This document shows, piece after piece, positions 46,417 to 55,847 of a DNA stretch of 64,000 bases (positions are counted from its first letter, which is position 1; each line of letters begins with the position of its first letter). Both the position numbers and the translations under genes were made by a program. The stretch covers positions 1 to 64,000 of the forward strand of contig NZ_BAABHY010000001.1 in assembly GCF_039542345.1 (NCBI RefSeq), written 5' to 3'. This DNA comes from Orbus sasakiae. Its GTDB lineage: Bacteria; Pseudomonadota; Gammaproteobacteria; Enterobacterales; Orbaceae. The notes under the pieces are model-generated. The model had not been told where the DNA came from. It saw nothing but the letters and a program-made list of their open reading frames with translations, and did no database searches.

Positions 46417-47406
46417 ATGTCCAATTTCATCAAGAATACCCCAGAAGCACAAAGTTGGATTAATAAAGCAATACTACATCATTCCCAAAAGGGGGCTTTT
46501 GGTAAAGTGATCTCAGGGATTATTTGGACAAATTCAAAAAATGATGCTGGTGAAATTATTGTACCAGTTGATCCAGTTGAATTAGTTAACCAAATCAACA
46601 ATGACCCTTTTATTTTATTACATAGCCATGATCCGGGCAAACCACTTGGACAAGTTCTAGAAAGTGCTTATTTTGAAAATAAATTTGATGAAAAATTTAT
46701 AGTAGCAATTTTGGCATTTTATGCTGGAGGTGAAATTTTAAAATTTCAAGAACTTGGGCTAGATACTAAAATATCAGTGCTCTCACCAAAAGTTCTTCCA
46801 ACGCTATCTGATGATATTTGGATTGATTTTGGTACTGACCCAAGAGAAGTTGACATAGAATGGGTCAAGCAAGTAATAGAAGATGCTCCTCTTCCAATTA
46901 ATCAGCTCGATCTTTCTCATAATTCTGCCGAATTGGCACAAGAATTGATTAGAGTAGGGGTGGTCTTTTTACTTCTTGTTTGGAATCCATTTGTAACTAA
47001 AATTGCTACTGAGGCAGGTAAAGATACTTATGCAGCACTTCATAAATGGTTTAAAAAGCTGCTAAAAAAATTAGCTGATAGAAAGAATCCAATACTTGAT
47101 ATTCAGACATTTCAAGATAACTGCCAAGTGTCATTTCTTTTTAGAAGCAAAGATATCAAAATAAGCTATGAAGGACATGATAAATTACCCGATGCAGCAG
47201 CACAAGCAGCTCAATTCATAGCTAAATTGAAAGCTAGAGAAATGCCAGTAAAAAGATTAATTTATGAATTTGATCAAGAAACACTCAAATGGTTTCCGTC
47301 ATATGCAGTTTTGTATGATGATAGAATTATTACAGACAATAGCATGCTTATTGCTCTTGAGCAGATTCCAATGGGACTTAGTCTTGGAATAACTACTAAA
47401 AAATAA
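46417..47406 (+). CDS. orphan protein of unknown function in the tRNA-Gly island
   Basis: The 329-residue protein has an ACGGAG ribosome site six bases before the ATG. There is one hydrophobic stretch (VGVVFLLLVWNPFV, about residues 183-196) followed by a Lys-rich helix. The N-terminal third has LLHSHDPGKPLGQV, which loosely recalls the His-containing motif of phage prohead proteases, but I cannot assign a catalytic Ser. No family was recognised. It lies between the LemA/TPM pair and an integrase pseudogene, is more AT-rich in coding style than its neighbours, and is probably cargo of the decayed element. Confidence 0.6.
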   Translation: MSNFIKNTPEAQSWINKAILHHSQKGAFGKVISGIIWTNSKNDAGEIIVPVDPVELVNQINNDPFILLHSHDPGKPLGQVLESAYFENKFDEKFIVAILAFYAGGEILKFQELGLDTKISVLSPKVLPTLSDDIWIDFGTDPREVDIEWVKQVIEDAPLPINQLDLSHNSAELAQELIRVGVVFLLLVWNPFVTKIATEAGKDTYAALHKWFKKLLKKLADRKNPILDIQTFQDNCQVSFLFRSKDIKISYEGHDKLPDAAAQAAQFIAKLKAREMPVKRLIYEFDQETLKWFPSYAVLYDDRIITDNSMLIALEQIPMGLSLGITTKK

Positions 47407-47477
47407 ATATATTCTTTTGTTATTTGTATTTTTTGTTGTGTTAGAGTACTAGATGTGTTCCATATTGAGAGGAAGAG

Positions 47478-48269
47478 ATGAGAAAAGCAGAATATCTAAA
47501 TGGGGAGAGTTGGGAAGAAATTTATATCGAAGAATTTGAAGAAACAGTGAAAGGTAAGTTACGTGACTCTTTGCACTGGCCGAAACTACGATGTATTTCA
47601 TGTAATAAAGTCGTAATAGATAAAGGCATTATGACTCCCAATGAAAGATATTCTGCACATTTTGCCCATAAAGAGCCACCATCAAACGGTGAGTTTTGTC
47701 CACTTTCATCCAATACAGCACGTTTTTCAGGTTTAAAGGGAAATGCTTATATAACCTCATACGCTCAAGCGAAAGAACGCCGATTTAATTTCATGGATTT
47801 TGACTCCTTATCTCGAGCCTATATCATTTGTAGGCATCTACGGGGAGGAAAGGGAAAGCTCGCCCAATCAGAATTTATAGAGATGGTTAGAGTAGCTGAT
47901 AGTTATGGGGTTTGGTTTTACAGTTATTTACCAGAGTGGGGAATTCCCTTGTTATTGATGCTAATGGCAAACCATCCAACACCTAATGGAAATTCAGCAT
48001 TCTTTTATACGTTAAAAAAAGATAGACAACGTAAAAATATTGAATGGCAAAATCTTAATGTCAGGTTAGAAGCACATTGGGTAAATGATGGCGCGAAAAT
48101 ACAAGTTGATAAAACTAAAAATCCTTCATTTCAGCATGAAATTCCCTTCAACCAACAAACTGTTCAAGAGATCGTTGGAAAAGAAGACATGTCATGGTGT
48201 TGTGAAGATACTCTAAAAGTTTTAAAAATATATAGTGAAGAACAATTAAAAAATATGAAGGATAAGTAA
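47478..48269 (+). CDS. orphan protein with CoiA-like Cys/His N-terminus
   Basis: The 263-residue protein has a GAGAGGAAGAG ribosome site. The N-terminal 75 residues contain C-x2-C (RCISCNK), then SAHFAHKE and a further Cys (EFCPL). This pattern is like the zinc-binding head of CoiA/competence-type nucleases. The remainder does not show a PD-(D/E)XK core that I can identify. Two later cysteines form SWCCED. It is 72 bases downstream of the other orphan gene on the same strand and probably belongs to the same mobile cargo. The function is unknown. Confidence 0.6.
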   Translation: MRKAEYLNGESWEEIYIEEFEETVKGKLRDSLHWPKLRCISCNKVVIDKGIMTPNERYSAHFAHKEPPSNGEFCPLSSNTARFSGLKGNAYITSYAQAKERRFNFMDFDSLSRAYIICRHLRGGKGKLAQSEFIEMVRVADSYGVWFYSYLPEWGIPLLLMLMANHPTPNGNSAFFYTLKKDRQRKNIEWQNLNVRLEAHWVNDGAKIQVDKTKNPSFQHEIPFNQQTVQEIVGKEDMSWCCEDTLKVLKIYSEEQLKNMKDK

Positions 48270-48332
48270 AAGCGCTGTCTTAATGAAAGCATTTTTACTT
48301 TTTGAAAACTGCATGCAAGTAGCTTTACTTAG

Positions 48333-49544
48333 CTATTTTAGTTTCTGTGCCTCCCATTTATCGAGCTTATCCGCCGATTCCTGCATCATGTTTCGTCTTT
48401 GTTCAATATACTCAGCATGATTATAAGCCGCAGATAATTGTGCCTCAATCCATTCTTTAGGATAACCCAACTCATTTAAAGCCGTTGAAATCGTTGCCGG
48501 AATACTATGACCTGTCAGCCTGTCACTATAGCCTATACGCTTTAATGCCGTATTCAGTGTATTTTCACTAACCATCTGTGTTAAGTCATAGCAATGGGCT
48601 AACAAATAACGTTGACCATGAAAGCGACAACTTAACAGCTACTGAATAATGATTACTGCCTGTTTAGGTAATGGCTCAATATAAGGCGGTATCTCTTTAG
48701 AGCTATTCCTAACTTGCTCTTGTAGCTGTTTCACACTATCAGCAGGGATTAACCACAGATTATTCTTTAAATCAAAATGCTAATGGGTAGCCTGTATTAA
48801 CTCACCTATTCGGACGCCTGTTAGCAACAACAAATAAATCCCTAACTGCGTTTGTTTAGATCCTTGATAATACTTTAAAGCCTGTAAAATCGTCCAGTTT
48901 CAAAAAAGGATTATGTAAAGTAGGGCGTTGGGGTAACGCGATAATATCCAAATCACTCGCTAGATTATGCTCAATAAAACCTTCCGCAATAGCATGACGA
49001 AAGATTTCATTCAATCAACTGCGGCACTTCTCAGCAATTGACAACGCTCCGCGCTGTTCAATCTTACTCTGAACCGCTAATACATCGTCACGGGGTATCT
49101 CTGTTAATACCTTATTACCTAATAAAGGTAATACAAATAACACTCAATTTGAATGTGTGTACTTTGCCTTTTACTGGCTCTGTCTAAACCTAACTTCCTA
49201 AACTTAAACTCCTTCCATATCTGCGCATACTCAGCAAAGGTTAACTTAGACTGACAGACCATAGCCACCGGCTTAATCACACTCTTTCTGCTTGTTCTGT
49301 GGCCAATGCCCGAAGTAATTAAATCTAAAGCATGTTGCCGTAAAGAAAGTGCTTGCCTTGAATCCACATTTGGGTAAACCCCAAAGGAAATACATTTTTG
49401 TGTACCGTCCCAATAAAAGCGAAACAACCATTGTTTAGTACTATTATGCTTAATGTTAAGATAAAGACCTGCGCCGTATTTAAGGGTATAGGCTTTGGCA
49501 GTAGGTTTGGCTCGTCTGATAGATAAATCGGTTAGCAGTGTCAT
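48333..49544 (-). pseudogene. tyrosine-recombinase integrase pseudogene (P4 type)
   Basis: Translation of the minus strand follows a P4-type integrase from the DUF4102 start (MTLLTDLSIRRAKPTAKAY at 49544) to the C-terminus at 48333, but the frame is broken. Shifts or stops follow the N-terminal 141 residues. A TGA interrupts CRS-LNEIFRHAI. In-frame TAG codons lie at 48780-48782 and 48639-48641. The first catalytic Arg is present (TGVRIGEL), as is the Tyr region (AAYNHAEY), but the HxxR motif reads GHSIPA, so its Arg is lost. The enzyme is therefore inactive. It lies 283 bases from tRNA-Gly, whose 3' end faces it. Confidence 0.92.
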
Positions 49545-49826
49545 AGTGCTATATCCTCTTGTTCATTGTTCAAAGGGTTTTAAATGTCAAAAATGACTAA
49601 AGAACAAGAAACAGCAGAATGTCATAACCGAATATGGACCTAATGCAATACAACATGGAAATAAGGCAAAATACCCAGTAAAACGGTTGTCTAAGATGAA
49701 TATAACGGTGGACTTAATTGTACTTTCTTTAAGCGAATTGTAATGGCTTAAAACGGGCAATAAAATTGGGATTACAAGTGTAATTAAAAGGTTATGGACT
49801 TATTTAGATGTCTTTAGAAGAATAAT
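49545..49826. other. non-coding remnant between integrase pseudogene and tRNA-Gly
   Basis: It holds the presumed old attachment region and integrase promoter. A 19-codon frame from 49584 (MSKMTKEQETAECHNRIWT) may be a gene fragment. I found no second copy of the tRNA 3' end elsewhere in the window that would mark the other end of the island. Confidence 0.4.
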
Positions 49827-49902
49827 TGGAGCGGGAAACGAGGTTCGAACTCGCGACCTCAACCTTGGCAAGGTTGCGCTCTACCAACTGAGCTATTCCC
49901 GC
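49827..49902 (-). tRNA. glyV: tRNA-Gly (GCC anticodon)
   Basis: This is a 76-base tRNA with encoded CCA: acceptor GCGGGAA/TTCCCGC, D arm AGCTCAGTTGGTAGAGC, anticodon loop TTGCCAA, T loop GTTCGAAC. It reads GGC/GGU glycine codons. Its 3' end faces the integrase pseudogene, the usual orientation for an integration target. The gene symbol is by analogy to the E. coli Gly-GCC genes. Confidence 0.95.
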
Positions 49903-49931
49903 TTTGAGACTCTTCTTGTGAAGAGGTGAGC

Positions 49932-49959
49932 ATTATACAAAAAATCATTTTTCTGGCAA
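49932..49959 (-). promoter_or_regulatory. promoter of tRNA-Gly
   Basis: On the minus strand: TTGCCA (49959-49954), a 16-base spacer, and TATAAT (49937-49932). It is followed by GCTCACC, a GC-rich discriminator typical of stringently controlled stable RNA promoters. Confidence 0.85.
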
Positions 49960-49967
49960 GTATTTTT

Positions 49968-50234
49968 TTATGATTTAGTGTTTTTTTGTTTCCAGCTTAA
50001 TACTTCGAATACACCAAATATAAACATTCGTAGCACTTTAAAGCGATCTTGTTGTTTTTCTTGGCTACTTAAAGTAGAGCTAAGTAACCAGGCTTGTAGT
50101 CCATGCACAATAGCAAATGAGGCGAGTGCGATGTAAGCCACCACATTAGCTGGTTTAGGATAAGGAAAAACCAGATTAAATAATAAGAATAACCAAATCA
50201 AAAGGTAGACTATTTTGCCAATAATAATAAACAT
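49968..50234 (-). CDS. yhhL: DUF1145 family membrane protein YhhL
   Basis: The 88-residue inner-membrane protein has two to three helices (IIIGKIVYLLIWLFLLFNLVFPYPKPAN; VAYIALASFAIVHGLQAWLL, given in parts). It overlaps the rsmD stop by one base, and rsmD-yhhL is also the E. coli order. The function is unknown. Confidence 0.85.
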   Translation of the reverse strand: MFIIIGKIVYLLIWLFLLFNLVFPYPKPANVVAYIALASFAIVHGLQAWLLSSTLSSQEKQQDRFKVLRMFIFGVFEVLSWKQKNTKS

Positions 50235-50797
50235 TACGCATTTTCTCTAATAAATAAATATGAATGAACTTGGCCTGTGGTTTTTTCACGGTGTAATGTC
50301 CAATTTAGCGGAACATCACGACTGAGTAAACCATTTTGTTCGGTTTCAACATAGATATAGGCACCGTTTGATAGCCAATCATATGTTTCAAGGCGTTGTA
50401 TTGTTTTAGACGCAAGTCCATGATGAAAAGGGGGATCAACAAAAACCACATCAAATTTTTGATCGGCAGATGAGGCTAACCAGTTGATGGTATCGGTTTG
50501 CAAAATGTGTCCATTTTGGATCTGTAGTAACTGCTTATTTTTGTTAAGCTGTTGAGCCGCAGTGCGGTTTTTTTCAAGCAGTGTCGCGTGTTTTGCGCCA
50601 CGCGATAACGCTTCAAACCCGAGTGAACCGCTTCCAGCAAAACAATCAAGGCAGTTCGCGTCATGGATGACTGGCATGAGCCAATTAAAGAGTGTCTCTT
50701 TAACGCGGTCGGTGGTTGGGCGTAAGCCCTCGTTATCTAAAACGGGCAGTTTACGTCCGCGCCACTTTCCACCAATAACTCGAATAAATCCATTCAT
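50234..50797 (-). CDS. rsmD: 16S rRNA (guanine966-N2)-methyltransferase RsmD
   Basis: The 187-residue class I SAM methyltransferase opens MNGFIRVIGGKWRGRKLPV, with RPTTDRVKETLFNWL and the SAM motif CLDCFAGSGSLGFEALSRG. The catalytic motif is DPPF (FVDPPFHHGL), as expected for N2-guanine methylation. It modifies assembled 30S subunits. Confidence 0.95.
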   Translation of the reverse strand: MNGFIRVIGGKWRGRKLPVLDNEGLRPTTDRVKETLFNWLMPVIHDANCLDCFAGSGSLGFEALSRGAKHATLLEKNRTAAQQLNKNKQLLQIQNGHILQTDTINWLASSADQKFDVVFVDPPFHHGLASKTIQRLETYDWLSNGAYIYVETEQNGLLSRDVPLNWTLHREKTTGQVHSYLFIRENA

Positions 50798-50824
50798 AAT
50801 GCGTTATCTTGATTATTTGCCTTA

Positions 50825-53452
50825 TTAAAATAGTTCTGATGTATTTCCATTTTCATCAGTCACTTTCGTTCCAACCTCTTTTGTTGCATATTTGGTCGGT
50901 TCTGTGCCTTCAATAAAATATTCCATGATTGCATCGTTGCCTGGTTGAGTGGCAAGCAATCCGCTCTTTTTATCAATTAATACCGAAATAACCGTGGCAG
51001 GTTTAATGTCTTGCTGCTGTGGAATATCTTTTAAAATAACTGACATATAATCATTCCATACCGGATTTGCGGTAACGGCACCCCCTTCTGCTGCAATATA
51101 GGAATTATTACTGAGCGTGTCACGTCTTGCTTTACCCAGTTCACGGCGGTGGTCATCGAATCCAAGCCACACTGTCGTGACAATATTTGCGCCAAAACCA
51201 GCAAACCACACATCTTTTGATGAGTTTGTCGTACCGGTTTTACCGCCAATATCTTTGCGGCCAAGTGATTTTGAACGCCAAGCAGTTCCTGTCCATAAGC
51301 CATTTGGATCGCCCCAAATTGTAGATTTCAGTGCATCTTTTATGATAAATGCAATATCACTGCTAATCACGTGGGGTGCATAAACAGGGCCTTTGGTTTT
51401 ATTTTCATCAATCGCCTGTGCAACGCTGCCATCTGGATTAATCAAGCGATCGAACGGAATGCTAGGATCTGGCAGTAGCATACTATCATCCGCTTTTAAT
51501 TTTGATTGTTCTGGCTCGTCAGCCCCTGATGATTGAATCACATTTTCGACATTATCAAGATTGACTTGACGGTCTCGATTTTCATCGGCCAATTCTATTA
51601 GGCAGTCATGGCATGCAATTTCTGGCGCATGTTGATAAATAACGCCACCTTCACTGTATTCAATGCGATCAATTAAATAAGGGGTAACCAAATAACCGCC
51701 GTTAGCAAGTACCGCATAAGCACGGGTGACTTGTAGTGGTGTAAATGATGCAGAACCTAATGCTAATGATTCATGGCGTGAAATATTATCTTTAGGGAAA
51801 CCAAAGCGTTCAAGATACGTCGCGGCATAATCAACACCAATTGCACGTAAGGTTCTTACCATCATCACGTTTTTTGACATGCTGAGGCCAACACGTAAAC
51901 GCAGTGGACCTTGATATACAGGTGGTGAATTTTTAGGTCGCCACGCATCACTCCCTGCATTGGTACGCATAATTGGCGCATCATTGAGCATGGTTGACAT
52001 GGTTAAGCCTTTGTCTAATGCTGCAGTATAAATAAATGGTTTTATGGTTGAACCAATCTGTCTTATGGCTTGTGTGGCGCGATTAAACTTACTGATATTG
52101 TAGTTGAACCCACCAACCAATGCACGAATTTGACCATTATCTGAATTGATTGACACCAGTGAGCCATTAATACTTGGAATTTGTGCCAGCATCCATTGAT
52201 TATCTTGCTGTTTTACCCAGATTTGTTGACCCGCTTTAATGACCGAGGACACCGTTGTTGGTAATGGACCTTGTTGATTGTCATTAATGTAAGCTCTCGC
52301 CCATTTTACGCCATCAAAACTTATTTGGATTTTTTTGCCATCGGATAATAGTGCTGTCGCCTGAGTGTCATTATCCTTAATCACTACTGCCGGGCATAGC
52401 TCGTTATAACACATATAGTTACCAAGAGCGGATAAGATTTTATCCTCACTCCAGGCTGCTTCGTCAGCTTTCCATAATGTTCTTTCTGGCCCGCGATAAC
52501 CATGACGAATATCATAATTAATGACTTGGTCATGAATCGCATTGGTGGCGGTCACTTGGTCTAATTTTGAAATGGTTGTGTAAACTTTATAACCGTCAGT
52601 GTAGGCTTGTTCGCCAAATTTATCATACATGAATTGCCTTGCCATTTCGGCAACATAAGGTGCTGAGAAAGCGATTTTTGGTACGTGATAGGCGACATTC
52701 AATGGTTCCGCAATAGCATGTTCATATTGTTGTTGGTCAATAAACCCTTGATCCAACATGCGGTGTAATACCCAGTTACGTCGCGTTAAAGCGCGATCTG
52801 GGTGATAAATTGGATTATAGGCGGATGGCGCATTGGGTAAACCGGCTAAAAGTGCAGCTTCACTAATGGTTAATTCATTCGGTTGTTTACCAAAAAAAGT
52901 ATAAGCCGCAGAGCCAACGCCATAAGCTCTTGAACCAAAGTTAATCATATTGAGGTAAAGGGCAATAATTTCTTCTTTGGAGAGTTCTTTCTCCATCCGA
53001 ATCGCCAAAATCATTTCACGGATTTTTCGACCAATACTTTTTTCAGGGGTTAGGAAAAAGTTTTTAGCAACTTGTTGGGTAATCGTACTACCGCCTTGAG
53101 AAAAACTACGATTTTTCAATCCGATATACATCGCACGCAAAATCCCGACAGGATCAACGCCAAAATGATCATAAAAACGGGAATCTTCCGTTGCAATAAC
53201 GGCTTGTAATACGACTGGTGGGATGTCTTCATATTTTAATGGAATACGGCGTCGCTCACCGAATGTGGCAATCAGTTCTCCATCACTACTTAAAACTTGC
53301 ATCGGGGTTTGCAGTCTGACGTCTTTAAGCTGAACAACGTCAGGCAAATCTTGCGAATAGTAGTAATACCCAGCTATTGCGACAACCATCCCAGACAGGA
53401 TGCAACCAATCGCAAACTTTAGTAAAAATTTTAGAACTTTTAAAAACTTCAC
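50825..53452 (-). CDS. mrcA: penicillin-binding protein 1A
   Basis: This is a bifunctional class A PBP of 875 residues. After an N-terminal membrane anchor, the glycosyltransferase domain has EDSRFYDHFGVD and GGSTITQQVAKNFFL. An OB-like insert follows, then the transpeptidase with the active-site Ser in GSTIKPF, SMSKNVMMV (SxN box) and KTGTTNSSKD. It polymerises and cross-links peptidoglycan in the periplasm. In E. coli mrcA is divergent from a pilM-Q cluster; no such genes are present here. Confidence 0.95.
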   Translation of the reverse strand: MKFLKVLKFLLKFAIGCILSGMVVAIAGYYYYSQDLPDVVQLKDVRLQTPMQVLSSDGELIATFGERRRIPLKYEDIPPVVLQAVIATEDSRFYDHFGVDPVGILRAMYIGLKNRSFSQGGSTITQQVAKNFFLTPEKSIGRKIREMILAIRMEKELSKEEIIALYLNMINFGSRAYGVGSAAYTFFGKQPNELTISEAALLAGLPNAPSAYNPIYHPDRALTRRNWVLHRMLDQGFIDQQQYEHAIAEPLNVAYHVPKIAFSAPYVAEMARQFMYDKFGEQAYTDGYKVYTTISKLDQVTATNAIHDQVINYDIRHGYRGPERTLWKADEAAWSEDKILSALGNYMCYNELCPAVVIKDNDTQATALLSDGKKIQISFDGVKWARAYINDNQQGPLPTTVSSVIKAGQQIWVKQQDNQWMLAQIPSINGSLVSINSDNGQIRALVGGFNYNISKFNRATQAIRQIGSTIKPFIYTAALDKGLTMSTMLNDAPIMRTNAGSDAWRPKNSPPVYQGPLRLRVGLSMSKNVMMVRTLRAIGVDYAATYLERFGFPKDNISRHESLALGSASFTPLQVTRAYAVLANGGYLVTPYLIDRIEYSEGGVIYQHAPEIACHDCLIELADENRDRQVNLDNVENVIQSSGADEPEQSKLKADDSMLLPDPSIPFDRLINPDGSVAQAIDENKTKGPVYAPHVISSDIAFIIKDALKSTIWGDPNGLWTGTAWRSKSLGRKDIGGKTGTTNSSKDVWFAGFGANIVTTVWLGFDDHRRELGKARRDTLSNNSYIAAEGGAVTANPVWNDYMSVILKDIPQQQDIKPATVISVLIDKKSGLLATQPGNDAIMEYFIEGTEPTKYATKEVGTKVTDENGNTSELF

Positions 53453-53588
53453 ACATTATTCCTAATAGAATCGTTACGCGCTACAGCATTATATTAATCT
53501 AACACAAACGCACGTTGCGTATTTTGGACACAATTTTGTCAACATTATACAGCAAGTTACACAATGAATAACGTAATTTTTGATCCGT

Positions 53589-55049
53589 TTATGCGGATTT
53601 TTTGCCTTTAGGTGGAATAGGGAAGGTCATAATGAATCGGGTTGATTCATTGTCAGATTCAACCGTGATGCGTCCATGATGAGCTTCAACAATCGATTTC
53701 ACAATCGCAAGGCCGATACCAGCACCTTCACCATTACGTTGTCGTGATTCATCCGGTCGATAGAAGCGATCAAACAGTAATGGTAAATGTCTGGCTTCGA
53801 TTTTTTTACCAGGATTTGCGATCACCACTTTGACCAATTTATTACTGACTTGGCTCAGTGTGACCGTGATCGTTTGATTATCAGGAGTATAGCGAATCGC
53901 ATTTGATAGCAAGTTACCGACAGCTCGTCCTATCATCAATTTATCGCCTTGAATTGACGGGCAGGTACCTTGCAGTTTTAAACGAATGTCTTTTTCTTCA
54001 CTTAGGTATTCATAGTAGTCGAACATCATCGCAAACATATTAGACAGATCCACTTCAACAAGCTGTGGAACAAGCTGTTTGTTATCCGCTTGTGCTAAAA
54101 ACAGCATATCGGTAATAATTTGCGTAAGCCTTTCGAATTCTTCCAAATTTGAATAGAGGATTTCTTTATATTCATCCGCCGTTCTGGCGTTGTTTAACGC
54201 AATTTGTGTTTGTGTTGTTAAATTGGTAATGGGGGTACGCATTTCATGGGCAAGATCGGCGGTAAAATTATGTTGCCTCTGAAATAGCGTCTCCATGCGT
54301 GAAATCATGTCATTAAATGCATCAACTAAACTGGCATACTTAGCTGGCAATGAAGAGGGCTGAATACGGTTGTTTAAGCTTTTTGAATTGACTGACCCAA
54401 TTTTTTTGATCAGTCGATTAATCGGTTCTTGCGTCAGATAAATGGTTAGTAGTGTTCCAAGCAGGACTAAAACACACGAAATCGTAATTAAGATCAGCAA
54501 ACCATTATGCAGTCTTTCGGTAAACTCTAATTGCAGATCACGACTGACAGCAACAATGATAGTATATTCTTTTTGATCTGCCGCTGTAACACTCGATGCG
54601 GCAATACGATAAGAATGCTGATCATAATTCCAAATGGCTGAACCATGGGTTTCAATGATGTTTTCAACATCAATATTTTTACGCACTTGCAATAAGTTCG
54701 GGCCACGTGTTTTGTATAGGATATTTTTGTTTTCGTCAGTAATATTGACAAAAAGTTGATAATGACTGGCTAAAATTAATAAAATATTTTGGATAAGATC
54801 ATTACGTTCGGCTTCAGGGTCATAATAAGACAATTCCCGTTCGAGTGAATCGATCACTGAATTGAGTTCTGTGACATTTTGCGCAATGACATATTTTTCA
54901 AAAGAGCGTTCAATAAAGTAACTCAAAACATAAAGTAAAGTACATGCCAATAGGCATGCGATAACAGGCATTTTTATAGTCGAAAAAAAACGTGTTCGGT
55001 TGTTATATTTTTTCTTCAGCGATAATATCAAGTTTATAGCCCATTCCAC
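53589..55049 (-). CDS. cusS: CusS-like heavy-metal sensor histidine kinase
   Basis: This membrane histidine kinase has two helices (about 28-46 and 183-205) flanking a periplasmic sensor. HAMP follows, then phospho-acceptor His268 (LAHEMRTPITNL) and N and G boxes (LLSNAIRYTP; GEGAGIGLAIVKSIVEAH). The start is uncertain. The frame opens with GTG at 55049, which would overlap cusR by 47 bases; TTG at 55031 or ATG at 54971 are alternatives, and no strong ribosome site decides. By homology it senses Cu(I) or Ag(I). No cusCFBA efflux genes are nearby. Confidence 0.88.
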   Translation of the reverse strand: MEWAINLILSLKKKYNNRTRFFSTIKMPVIACLLACTLLYVLSYFIERSFEKYVIAQNVTELNSVIDSLERELSYYDPEAERNDLIQNILLILASHYQLFVNITDENKNILYKTRGPNLLQVRKNIDVENIIETHGSAIWNYDQHSYRIAASSVTAADQKEYTIIVAVSRDLQLEFTERLHNGLLILITISCVLVLLGTLLTIYLTQEPINRLIKKIGSVNSKSLNNRIQPSSLPAKYASLVDAFNDMISRMETLFQRQHNFTADLAHEMRTPITNLTTQTQIALNNARTADEYKEILYSNLEEFERLTQIITDMLFLAQADNKQLVPQLVEVDLSNMFAMMFDYYEYLSEEKDIRLKLQGTCPSIQGDKLMIGRAVGNLLSNAIRYTPDNQTITVTLSQVSNKLVKVVIANPGKKIEARHLPLLFDRFYRPDESRQRNGEGAGIGLAIVKSIVEAHHGRITVESDNESTRFIMTFPIPPKGKKSA

Positions 55050-55692
55050 GAACAGTATGAATTAATTTAGGTTCGAATGTTGCATCGATTTTGTTGCGCA
55101 GTCTACGCACAGCAACATCAATCACGTTAGTATCACTATCAAAATTCATATCCCATACTTGAGACGCGATTAATGAACGCGGTAATACTTCACCTTGATA
55201 GCGTAGGAAGTATTCTAAGAGTAAAAATTCTTTATTGGTTAAATCAATGCGTTTACCCGCACGGGTGACAGTACGTTTGGGTAAATCCATAACCAAATCA
55301 GCCATTGTTAATTGATGTAAATTAACCTGTGGGACATTGCGTCTTAGTAGTGATTTAATGCGAGCTAACAGTTCAGCAAAAGAGAACGGTTTAACTAAGT
55401 AATCATCAGCGCCTAGGTTAAATCCTTTAACCTTATCTTCAACACTGCCCATTGCGGTTAAGAGAATAATTTGCGTATCTTTTTGACCTTCACGTAACGA
55501 CTGCACGATTTTCCAGCCGCTTATATCAGGTAGCATGACATCTAAAATAATCAAATCATAATCTTCAGTCATCGCGCGATGATAGCCATCAAGCCCATTA
55601 TTAGTGAGATCAACAATAAAACCAGATTCAACCAATCCTTGACGAAGATATTCACCCGTCTTGACTTCATCCTCAACAACCAATAATTTCAT
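55003..55692 (-). CDS. cusR: CusR-like response regulator
   Basis: This OmpR-family regulator has 229 residues. The receiver has acidic pocket VEDE, phospho-acceptor Asp51 (ILDVMLPD) and Lys in VKPFSF. The winged-helix domain ends with RRLRNKIDATFEPKLIHTVRGMGYKL in parts. Similarity to E. coli CusR is strong along the receiver (KTGEYL, GYHRAMTEDYDLIILD). It is expressed with the downstream kinase. An inverted repeat of CusR-box type lies about 100 bases upstream of its start. Confidence 0.92.
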   Translation of the reverse strand: MKLLVVEDEVKTGEYLRQGLVESGFIVDLTNNGLDGYHRAMTEDYDLIILDVMLPDISGWKIVQSLREGQKDTQIILLTAMGSVEDKVKGFNLGADDYLVKPFSFAELLARIKSLLRRNVPQVNLHQLTMADLVMDLPKRTVTRAGKRIDLTNKEFLLLEYFLRYQGEVLPRSLIASQVWDMNFDSDTNVIDVAVRRLRNKIDATFEPKLIHTVRGMGYKLDIIAEEKI

Positions 55693-55787
55693 TTTAGCGA
55701 TATTTCCTTTGATATTGACTATAGACTTAACCGAAGGCTACATACTATATATTAATAAGTAAATAAAAATTTCTTAATGATATAATC

Positions 55788-55814
55788 ATGACCATTTTGT
55801 CATTTCTATGTCAT
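55788..55814. promoter_or_regulatory. response-regulator site between cusR and the small RNA candidate
   Basis: ATGACCATTTTGTCAT (55788-55803) fits the E. coli CusR box core TGAC-N6-GTCA. Overlapping it, TTGTCAT-TTCT-ATGTCAT (55797-55814) is a direct repeat with 11-bp period in the form of a Pho box (CTGTCAT-N4-CTGTCAT). Either CusR or PhoB could bind. The site is placed to act on both cusR and the plus-strand transcript that starts near 55848. Confidence 0.5.
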
Positions 55815-55847
55815 CTTTCAGTACGAAGATGCCTGCTATCCTTATTT

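Noticed and set aside
46417..48269. Two orphan genes considered as a toxin-antitoxin or restriction system
   Set aside because: Neither size, overlap nor any toxin, methylase or restriction motif supports it; they are 72 bp apart with separate ribosome sites.
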